Of a stretch of 64,000 nt of DNA, positions 11,901 to 23,800 are shown piece by piece. Source of the DNA: Stramonita haemastoma (lineage: Eukaryota; Mollusca; Gastropoda; Neogastropoda; Muricidae). The stretch covers positions 47,645,635 through 47,709,634 of the forward strand of contig CM060317.1 in the NCBI GenBank assembly GCA_030674155.1. Reading direction: 5' to 3'. The first letter of the stretch is position 1; each line of letters opens with the position of its first letter. The notes beneath the pieces were generated by a model, which saw only the letters and a list, made by a program, of their open reading frames with translations, searched no databases and was not told the origin of the DNA. A program made the translations under genes and the position numbers.

Positions 11901-14900
11901 CCCAGAATGCACATCATTTAACTTCCAAAACTTGTTTTACTTCCTAAGATAACGTTCATTAGTCATTTCAAAGTTTCCCCATAACTGGAAGCGGGCAATT
12001 TGTTCTCTCAAAGATTCTAGCAAACATGTTGGCATTAAAATCCTGAGGATGACTTTGGCTCAAAAAATGAGAAAATAAAACTCTTTCAAGAAAGCTAAGC
12101 TACCTTTCACACTGGTGACACTTTTATTTTCAATGCTAATTTCAGAAGCGGGGACAAAATTTCACAGAAACTTGTGTCCAGGTAAGCCAGCTATAAAAAT
12201 GGCTATTTATGACATTACTACAACTTGCATAAATTGTTAATGCTTCAATTCTCTGAATGATCACTTAAGATCATGTTTGAAAAAAAGCAAAAAACAACAG
12301 ATTAAAGAGCCACAACAAGCTGTGCTAACCTAACACAGAACACTGTTCATCCCATAACCATCAAGACTTCACAAACTGTTCTTTTCATATATAACTCAGT
12401 AAGGCTAAAGAAAATCTGTACTAAAGTATACACATATGTGTGTGTGTGTGTATATATATATGGGTCACTCTTCTGAAACCTATGCAGGAGAGGGGTGTCA
12501 TATTCATAGCCAAATAAAAATTGTTCTAATTTGTTTTGGGGTGTGTAACTTGACATATTTAATCAAAAGTGGTACAACTATCAGCACAATCAAGAACTAT
12601 GTGCTACAACTAGGAATTACATCCATAAACTGATTTGTTTCTTGAAAAATCCACCATTTACAATCTCAATTTTGTTACATTGCCGTAGGAGTGGTTTGCA
12701 TTTGCTAAAATTCTAACTTCAGGTACCAATTAGAAAGAACAGCTGCACTGAAAACTAAAGATGACCAAACATGCAAACAATTATATTGCATTTTATACCT
12801 TATTTGGATTCTAACACATGACTTTTTAAATTAAAAAAAAAAAAAATGTTCGCGCGTAACCGTGGTGTCGCATTCATGACCTGCCTTGTGCAATGAAACT
12901 TCTAGTCTTATCAAGTGTGAGCAGCCTACTTTCCATTTGTTCTCAAAATAAAACTTATTCTTATGAATTATGGATGTTTAACAGACTTGTAAGTCGGAAA
13001 GTTTTTATACAATAAGCACTCCAACAAAAATTATGTCAGTGGTGTCTCAAAAATCGCGTTACAACCGAGACGACAAAAGGATTATATTTTCTCAAATTCA
13101 ATACCTGAGGCTGTTTAGCGGAAGAATATTAAGGAATCCAATGCATAACATCATTTTCTCTCCCCTTCTAGATGAGACTATGCGCTGATTGGTTCTGCCA
13201 TGTTAAAATGAAATCTTTTTCTGCATATAAAATAAAAAATATTTCCTTCTTATGGTGTCATCTGTTACGCGCGAACGTTTTCAACTCATTGGATAAAGTA
13301 TTGTTTTTTTAAAGTTCTCAGAGAGTAATCAATTTACTTTTGATTTTACCTGATCAAGCAATCATAAATCTCTTAAAAACAACTGAAAACAGCATCAAAT
13401 GCAGATTTTGATTTTTCCCAAACCATGTAACAAAATTGTACAGGTTTCAGAAGAGTGACCCATATATACAAAAAAAGAACAGAAAAACATACCTATTAAC
13501 ATTTCCAGAGTCTTTTCATATTCCTGCACACAGGACCTGGACAAGAAATGCACCATTAGTTTATGATCATCCAACTTCACAAATGGCATGACAACCTGTC
13601 CTACAGTGGCCTGTATATTAAAGATGATATGACAACAACACATTCTGGGTTAACAGCATTTGTAAAGTGAACTTTGACTTTCATTATAGTTTATGTCTCT
13701 TAATTCACATACTTTATCAAGGTGGTGCATCAAGATTGAGAGTAAGGAATTCATACTGAGTGACATGTAGGGGTAGGATAGGCTGGTGGTTAAAACATTG
13801 TGCTTGCCATTTGATGGTCCGGGATTGATCCCAGGTTCAAGCCACCACCAAGGTGCCCGTTTATGGGCACTTTTCCTCTGGAGTTAACATCAGTACTGAT
13901 TCCACTCTCCAGAAAGTCCTTCAGATGAGACTATAAACCGAGACTGTATGTGAACACACAAACATTTTGCCCATATGTAAAAACTTTTCTGCTTTTGGGA
14001 GGACTAGGTTATCTGTGCTATTAATTTATTTATTCTTTTATTTCAAGGATAATGGAATAAGCACTCAAGTCCTCTTTTACATCCAGTTCTTGAGTGTATG
14101 CAGTTTTGTAAATTTTGTCATCTGTTCCCACTGGCACACAATGGCCTACTCTTCTAAAAAGCAGAATGGGTTTAAATGTGTGTGCAAGATGTTCTGCGTG
14201 TGTTCGCACATGGGACCTCTATTTATAGTCTCATCCAAAGTATGACAAAAAATATATATATAAAAATAAAGATACACATGCATACTGGGTCATAATTAGA
14301 CATCATCCTCGAAGTCACAATGCAGCTACCTTAATTGTGGGCAAAAACGGTTGCATACACAAAAATCTTATCACTGGTGATCCTCAGACTCTAGCTGAAC
14401 AACAACAACAACAACAACAAAATTGAGTGACATGAGGTCTGGAAGTCAGTGATTATCTCTACACAAGTAAGTCCATCTATTCCACACAGTGTCTCTATTT
14501 AGGTAAACTTATGTAAAAACACTACCTCACTTACATTATTCTTTTAACAGTCAAGCAAAGATACCGGTACAAACAGATGAGAAGAAAAAAACTGACAAGA
14601 GAGAGAAAGAATGAGAAAAAGTGGCAGACAGACAGACAGTTAGTGCACCCAAAAAAAAAAAACTCCCAGTGATCCATCTGCTGTAGTCAAACACTCACAA
14701 GGTAGAGCCCATCTTGTCGCTCAAGGCCTTCTTCTCTGCACTGACAGAGTCCAGCTGCCCCTGTAGCTTTTCTATGGTGGCCGTCTTTTCCTCCAGCTGG
14801 GCAGCCAACTTGCGCTCCCTGGCCAGCATCTGACCCTCATACTGCATCACCAGTTTCTGCTGAAGCTGCTGCCACTGGGCCTCCGTGTACTTGGCTCCCT

Positions 14901-17900
14901 GCAGGGTCCCACCATCAGACAATTAATTACCTCTGTCACTACATCCGTATTTTATACATCTTTTGACATGGCAAAGATCTCTCAGTTATCGATTTTTTAA
15001 CCTGATATTCTTTTGGTCTTGCTACCACTAACAATCAAAGGTGATTAATTCTCATTTTCAGTCATATCATTGAGCATTGTGTTTAACCTTTTGTAAATAT
15101 TCATAAGCATATATATACAGAACTCATATTCAAGTACAGACCCCACAAATGAATATATTATGGCTTACCTCTTCAACATCAACCAGAGTAGATGTGCCTG
15201 AATCTGACTTCTTTGAAGGATCATTCAAAAACTGCAAAATAAAAGTCAAGAAAACTGTAATCAGTTAAACTGACACAAATGATGCCAGAACCACTCAACA
15301 ACAACCAATAATATACAGCAATAACAGAGCTGCAATTAATCATACGAAAAACAGTCTAAACTTGAGTTGCTTGCCCAAGTTCCCAAACTGGAAAGTGCCT
15401 CAACCCTACCATTGATAAAGCTTTCAAAAATATAGATTTTGAAACAAGACAAGAATTGATAAGGGAATTTATTGTCAATGTACTGCATCATAGGTAGGTA
15501 GTGACTAACACCCACTTTCATTTTTACATTACACTGCAAATAAGCATACTTATATTACATAATTTTGCTATCAGTCTCTAACATCAGAATGACTATCTGA
15601 CTTAGAGTTCTTTCATTACAAACACAGTGGTCGCCTTTCAAGCAAAAACAAGACATCAGACAAAAAATCCAATCCACACCTGTGTCTTCCCATGTTGATT
15701 TTACTTCAAGTTCAATAATGGAATCTTGCTACTAAATCAAATCAGTTAGCTCAATATTTGTAATCTTCACAGGTGATAAAGAATATTTGTTGACAACCAT
15801 GGAATTTTGAGAGCTTAATTAATGCAACACAGTTCCTTTCATTGTCCTGCAGGGTAAATCCTAAAACACCTCCATCCCACCAGGGGTTAAAAAACCACAC
15901 AGCAAAATAGATTATTCAAAATTATGCACAGAGAAACCATGCGCGGCTACAGAAAAATGCCATCAGGTCATTCACACATCGTGAGCATCAACTTTTTTCT
16001 TCTTTTTTTTTAAGTGACAAAAGTAGCAGCCAATCATATAATCCATTGCGAAAGTGGGTGATAGAAAAAAAACTGCTGAACAGGTTTGGTAAGCAGCTGA
16101 AAAAGATGACAGAAGGAAAAGACAAAAACAAATGACCATGTCAGAAGAGAGTATATTTCTAGTGGTCAGTATCTAAAAGGTAGGAACACCGCTAAAATAG
16201 CTTCTGACATCTCCATGAGTGTACTCTAAGGCACAATTCACATTCCATGCTGATAAATTTGTTAACTCACTCATGACATTTTTATGACCTATTCTCAACA
16301 GTAACTTGCACCTGTCTTTCAATACATGTCTAGTCTCTTATCCAACACTGTCCCATCCCCTTGCTTTGCCCCTAGACAAAGAACTCACCATGTCATCTGA
16401 AGCCCCCTCCAAAGAGAACAGCAAGTCCACAGGCTTTACTTGCTCTTCCTCCGTGATGGTCTGTGACACTGATGACATGTTCATGCGGCGCTGACTCAGC
16501 ACAGAACGGCGCCGACTGACTTTAGGTGGGGTACCCAGAAGGCAAATGCTCTCCTCTCCTCTGCATTCAAAACAACACAAGGAAGAGTGAAGCATTTCCT
16601 TCCTTTACTGATGCACTCACAAAGTTAAAAGTATGGAAAAGCACCAATAATTAACTCCTAGCAGTTCTTTCCCTTGGATTTTAATCACCATTTGCTATAG
16701 CAGATTTGCTGTTTGCAGATTTTTCACATGGTGGCCACATTGATACTATGACTAGTGCAGCTTAACATTGCTTCATGAGCCTATCCAAGGTCGAATGCAG
16801 AGCATTGTTAGTTGATTCTGTGTGTTCCAAACTCTTTGTTTGCTGTTGCAGAGAGTAGGGGACACGGAGAAGTGACACGGAGTACAAAATTCAGAGTATT
16901 TTCTTCAAGCTTGTTAAAGCTTAAATATTAATGAGGGAGCTTCGATCTTTTGATATGTGCTAACCCAGCATGTTATTCACAAGTTCAGAAAATTTCATTT
17001 ACTTTCTTTGAGTTTCATATTTTTTATGATTTTTTTACGAACCATTACAAAGGGGCCGTTCATGGGGAAAACCAAGGGAGGAACTGGCTGTCCCAAGTGA
17101 GTTAAGGATGGCAACTGGTCAGAACAGTCACTGGAAGGATAGGTGAACAGTCTTTATCTTGACCATGGTCCACAGTTGCCAGATGCATGAAGATAGCCAA
17201 GAATGGAACACATGACCTTGATTGTGCTTTTGCATGTCAACTGATATGTACACTTATTTCTGGGGTTTTAAATTTCCCCTCTACTTCTTTGTTCTGGTAA
17301 AGGGGGCATTTTAAGTTCAACTGAATACAAATGGAAACCTCAAACAATGCCAGAACTACAGAACCATCAGTCTCATAAGTCATCCTAGCAAGATCATGCT
17401 GCAGGTAGTCCTCAACAGACTGAAAAACCAAGCGGAAAAACTCCTGGCAGAAGAACAAGCGGGCTTTAGACCAAAACGCAGCACAATGGAACAAATTTTC
17501 AATCTGAGAATTCTGATAGAGAAGCATCTCCAACACCAAAAAGACTTGTACCACAATTTCATAGACTTCAAAAAGGCCTTTGACAGGGTATGGCATGACG
17601 GCCTCTGGCAAGTACTCAGGCACTTCAACATTGACAGCTGTCTAATTGAAGTCATCAAAGCTCTGTACAAGAACGCAGAAAGTGCAGTTTTTATGAATAA
17701 TCACGTGGGCGAGTTCTTCAAGACCACGGTTGGGGTTCGCCAGGGCTGCCTTCTCTCACCTGTACTCTTCAACCTCTTCCTCGAAAACATCATGACAGAG
17801 ACACTGCAAAACCACCACACTTCCATCTCCATTGGTGGAAGACCCCTTTGCAACCTCAGATTTGCAGATGACATTGACCTCATGGGCAGCAGCAAACAAG

Positions 17901-20711
17901 AACTGCAAATCCTCACAGACAATTTAACAGATCGAGCGAGCGCATACGGCATGGAGGTCAGTACAGAGAAATCAAAGATCATGGTCAACAGCGCGAGTAA
18001 TGACATCACGGAAATAAAGATGAATGGAGAAACACTAGAAGAGGTGAGCCAATTCAAATACTTAGGCTCCATCCTAACAAAAGATGGCACATCAAACAAT
18101 GAAGTGAAAGCTCGCATTGCAACAGCAACATCTGCTCTAGTCAGACTCAAGAAGATCATCAGAAGCAACAACATCAGCTTCTGCACCAAATACCACCTTT
18201 ACAAATCCCTCGTGATATCTATCCTCCTATATGGCTGTGAATCATGGACTCTGACAGCAGAGTTAGAGAGGAGAATCCAAGCATTCGAGAACAAGTGCCA
18301 CAGAAGACTCCTCAAAATATCATACAAAGAACACAAGACCAATAACTATGTGAAAGAAGAAATCAAAAAGCGTGTGGGCCCCCAAGAGCCTTTGCTCTCC
18401 ACCATAAAGAGGAGAAAGCTGATGTGGTTTGGTCACACCACAAGACACAACACCCTAGCAAAAACCATCCTGCAAGGAACAGTCGAGGGCAAGAGAAGAA
18501 GAGGCCGCCAAAAGAAATCATGGGTTGACAACATCAAAGACTGGACCGCCCAACCCCTGCAACACCTCCTACTAGCCACACAGGATCGTGAAGCATGGAA
18601 AAAGATCTCTGTTGCGTCTTCTCTCATGTCCCCCCTACGTCCTTTGGGACATGGGACTGAGTGAGTGAGTGAGAGTGAGTGAATACAAATGAAGGTACCT
18701 CTGAAACTGGGCACATTTACATGTTTACTTGCTATCAGAAACAGCTAATTTGTTTTTATTATACTTCATTTTGTGACCATTCGTGAAATAAAAATAGGTA
18801 ATAACAAACATTAAAAAGTTGTTCATACTATGACCGACATGTTTCTGTATTAGATACTTACACCGACGAATTCATCAGCGAAGCGTTGAGCTGTGAAGAA
18901 TTCAATGAGTCATGGGACTTGGCTCCTGCACGTCGTGGTGCTGCAGACAAAGTGTCATCCAACACTTAACTCTGACAATCATAGACTACATCTTATATTG
19001 CATTCAACATATAATGCAAACTGTAAGCCATCCAAAAAAATGTATGTATTAAAAATAAACAAAAATCAAACAAACAAACATAATGGAGAAGCATAAAATG
19101 TCATACACTGATCGAGGCAAAAGAAATCTACAAATATGATGTAAGAAAAAGAAAAGATTTAGTCTTTTGAGTTTTCCCATCCAATCTCAAATCAGCAACT
19201 AATATTCAACAACAGAAAAAAATATCATGCCATGTGTCACAAATAAAGGAGTCTAAAATCTTTTCTTAAAAAAAAATAGGCCTATAATTTTGGATTAGTG
19301 TTTCAATAAAATGTTTAAGACCAGAAAATCCACAAAACAAAAACATCTCAGTTTACAGTCTAATACATTATAGATACAAAGGATTTGGAAAGAGGAGAAG
19401 GCACTGATGTTAACTCCAGGGAAAAATCTCGTTGAACAAGTGTCTTGGTGGTGGCTCAAAGTCAGACCCAAAATGTCAGATAGTGAGAGCAATTCTCTAA
19501 CCACCAGGTTATCCCGTCCCCCAACTTGAGTTTGCCAGAAGCATACAATATTCAGCAGTAAGTCTGAAGATCTTTGATTATGAAATTGGATTGTACCTGC
19601 ATGTGTGGGAGCTGGCATTTTTTCAGGCGTCCTGGGCAAGGTGGGTTTGACCAGAGGATCAAACTTGACATACAAGGAGCACTTCCTCAGGTCGGTTTCT
19701 TTCGTCTGAAAACAATCGATGAAAATTACTCATTACCATTACCAAGTTACTACATCATATGAGAATTTAAACCAAAAACCAAAAAATAACATATGCAACA
19801 AAAGAGGAACACAATCAGACCTCCTCTGGAGGACAGGAGTGGTTAGTGTTGTGCTCATGATCAGACGGCCTTGGGTTCAAGCCACCACAAAGGTGCTTAT
19901 TTCAGGGGATTTTACCCAGGAGTTTACATCAGCACTGACTCCACTCCCCTCAAAGGCCTTCAGATAAGACTATAAGCTGATGCGCCATTTGTGAACACAC
20001 ACAGGACATCCTGCACACACATTCCACCTTTCAGAGGAGTAGGCCTTTTGGTGCTCACAAGAACATATGACAACATGTTTAAAACACACAAACACACAGG
20101 TGTCATGTTTAGACACCATCGCCCAGATCAGAATTCAGCTACATCAATGGTGGGTAAAAAAAAAAACAGTTGCATTATATGCAAAATCTCACCAATGGTG
20201 AACTTCAGAGCTCTAACCAAGGAATGGGGAAAAAAAGATCTTTTCAAATTCATCAACATCAGAACCAGACATGACACACTAAAAACTACTCAGTACTCTA
20301 CTACAAAGCAGAGCAATTGGTCATTTTTTTCAAACTTAACACAAAATTTCAATGTTTGCCATTTCTGAAGTTACCAGGATAAGCACACAGAAGAGAGGAT
20401 CAGTGATAAAGGAAAACAAAGATGTAAAGGTTCTTAGCCCAAAAAATGGAACCGTATGTGATGTATTCATGTGATGTGCTGTGACTAAGTGAACTACAGC
20501 CTGAGAGTGAGATGCAACAAAACTGAAAATTGGAAGACAAGAAGATGAGGATCTAGATGGCTTGATGGAAAAAAGCAGATCGCTGCTTACTCAATGTACC
20601 ATCTGGAAATAAAAATTTGATTGAATAAAAATTTGATTGATTGATTGACACACACACACACCACACACACACACACACATGCACACCACACACACACCAC
20701 ACCCACACACA

Positions 20712-20806
<95 letters not shown>

Positions 20807-23800
20807 ACACACACACCTAAAACAAACAGCAGCATTCTACAGGCTCATGTAATCTAAGAGTACAAAAAATGATGGATTGACAGGGAAGATCAATGAAGAG
20901 GTGCAGCTAATGGAGGCTTTGTTAATGGTTATCTCACCTCTCCAGCACCTCCAAACTGTTCCAGCAAGTCCCAGGCTGCTGGATCACTGAACGCTGCACA
21001 CAAAAAGCAAGCAATGAATGTACAGTACTGTATTTCTTTTTTTTTCTTCTTTTTTAGTCAGTACACTACTAAATAAACTCTTCAACAACAAAAATGCAAG
21101 AGAACAAAGTGAAACTTCAAAAAGACAGAATTTTATGTCATTATCTACACCAAATAAAATGATAGTGATGAAAAAAAGCAAATAAAACATTTATACAAAA
21201 AAACGTACACAAGCAAAATCTATATATACAGAAAAGTTATATAAGCACCCATGATCAACTGCTCAACTTGCATGAGATCTACTGGATTTGGTTTCTTTTG
21301 TGCATAAATCACACCTACTATATTGTAACACTTCATCATTTATGTACATTAGCATATATATATATATCCACAATAAAAAATTAAAGTTAAAGTCTGTCCC
21401 GAGCCTAAGGCTCATCAGGCCGGTGCTTATCCCAGTTTCTGTGGCGTTAAGTGACTGAGTCATAGACTCCCTCCCTGGATAGGACGCCAGTCTATCGCAG
21501 AGTTAACCCCCCAACACAAGGTTGGTACCCCTTTTACACCTGGGTGGGGTGAGAAAATAGCCGTAAAGTGCCTTTTCCAAGGGCACAACACCGTAGCCGA
21601 AAGCTGGGATCGAACCCGCAACCTTTAGATTACAAGTCCAACGCCCTAACCACTAGACTACAGCGGCGGCATATCCACAATAAAGACAATATTAATTAAG
21701 AAACTTAGAAAGTTTGATTAGAACACTTACCCTGTGCCCCAGAAACGAACATGTTTTCATCCAAGCCCAGATCCTGTCCACTAGCTAGAAACACTGGGTT
21801 GCTGGCGGCGTTAACAGCCTCCAAGCCTTTGACAACATCCTGACTGTCAGGAGCTGGGTTGCTGGTCTCATCAACTGCTTCCAAGCTTTTGACAGCATCC
21901 TCACTGTCAGGTGCTGATGGCGCATTTTCTGCAGTGTCTTTATCCTCTTCTGCCAGGTGTTTTTCTGGAGATGATGCCAGATGTGATTCTGGCTTGGCAT
22001 GTTTAGATTCTGGAGCAACTTCACGTTCTGCTGGTGAGTTCATCAACTGTGTTTTAGGTTGGAAAGGGTCCTGGTCTTCTTTGTGTTCTTCATGTATCTT
22101 CGGAGAATTTGCTACCTGCGTTTTGGGTTTGAAAGGATCAGCTTCTTCAGATGCATCTTTTGCTGGAGAATTTGTGAGCTGAGAGCTAGGTTTGAAAGGG
22201 TCAGTTTCACCTGATTTTGAAGGGGAATTTGCCAGCTGTGTCTTGGGTTGGAAAGGGTTAACTTCATCCCCCTTTACTGGAGAGTTGACTAATTGTGTTT
22301 TAGCTTTGAAAGGGTCAGTCGCTGAATCTACTGTTTTGGGAGGTGAATTTGCCGATTGTGTCTGAGGTTCAAAAGGATTAACCTCTGCCAGAATGCCATC
22401 TTCCTTTGCTGGAGAGTTTGCCAACTGTGCTTTTGGTTTGAAAGGATCAATTTCTGATTCATCTGTTGTAGGGGGTGTACTTTTCAGCTGGTTTTTGGGC
22501 TGAAATGGATCAAGGTTTGCATCAAAGTCTGTTGTTTTTTCTGGAGAGTTGACAAGCTGTGTTTTGGGTTTGAATGGGTCAACTTCAGAGCCAGTCTCTT
22601 CTGCTTTCATAGGTGAACTTGTCTGCTGTGTTACAGCACTAGCGCTGTTGACATCTGAAGATTTGGCCAACTGGGATGCAGGCTTGAAAGACTCAGTTTC
22701 TGTAGGTTTTGTTGGTGAGTTTGTCAGCTGTGTTTTAGGCTTAAAAGGATCAATCTCTCCTTCAATGGTTTCCTTCTTTGTTGGAGAATTGGCCAGCTGT
22801 GTTTTAGGCTTAAAAGAATCCAAGTCTTCAGCTCTCAATCCTGATGGAGAGTTTGAAAGCTGTGCCTTTGGTTTGAAAGGATCAACATCTTTGTCAGAAT
22901 CAACACCCGCATTCAAGGGAGAATTCACGAGTTGCACTTTTGGAGTAAATGGATCCACTGTAGAAACAGTCTCTCCTTTTTCTGAAGAAACAGAGGCAGG
23001 ATTTGGCTTCAGCATGGCTGGGGCATTCATATGATCAGAACTGAAAGGTTCCTTGGGTGAAATGGAGAGCTCTGTCTTGGGTTTTAACAGTTCCATCTCT
23101 TCTTCATTTCCAACTTCATCTGCCAGCTTTGCCTTGAGGTTCAGTGCAATGCTGCTCTCAGTGCATGAATTGTCAGGAGAATTGACAAGCTGCTTTCGTG
23201 GCTGAAAAGGGTCCCGAATATCTTGGTCATTTTTGTCAAGCACAGCAGATGATTTTATGGCTTGAGTGTCGAGTTCTGAAAGACCTGAGGCCTGCGAACT
23301 GGTTTCAGTAGATGAATTCTGTTTACTTTCAGTTGTCATCTGGTCTATTTCAGAGTCCTTGACAGTAGTGGCTGAAGGCTGTGCGACAGGCTCTGCAGTT
23401 TTCTGAGGGGCATTTTCTCCATTACCATCTGGAAACAGCAAATTTGTTTGGCTCACAGATTTTTCTGGTAAGTTCTCGACCAGATTTTCAGACTTCATAG
23501 GATCACACAGACCATCTATTTTATCTGGGGAATTTTGAAGCTGTTTGCTTGGCTTGAATGGATCCAAACTGTCAGCAGTGGTTATGGGAGAGTTGTCTAT
23601 CTGCATCTTGGGCTTGAAAGGATCACCATCAACATATAGCTTGGTAGGGGTGTTGACTACCTGACTAGATACTTTGAATGGGTCAACAGCAACTTGGAGA
23701 TCCTCAGGCACTTTTGATTCATCAGGTTCTACACAGGGCTTGCCTGGACTTTTTGACAAAGTGCTTTCTCCTAACTCCTTGTTAACAACATCAGACATCT

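Larger units (their letters stand above)
16561..18861 (-). other. TACC intron hosting a LINE insertion
   Basis: 2.3 kb intron. More than half is the opposite-strand LINE fragment at 17334-18679; nothing else is recognised. Confidence 0.6.
19706..20937 (-). other. TACC intron with SINE and (CA)n
   Basis: Contains a SINE-family-2 copy (about 19830-20230) and a long CA array (20649-20817). Confidence 0.55.

Noticed and set aside
17701..18189. Minus-strand frame of 162 codons inside the LINE
   Set aside because: Antisense shadow of the RT frame; no conserved motif.
21859..23034. Plus-strand frames within the TACC repeat exon
   Set aside because: Antisense shadows created by the periodic codons of the DPF repeats.
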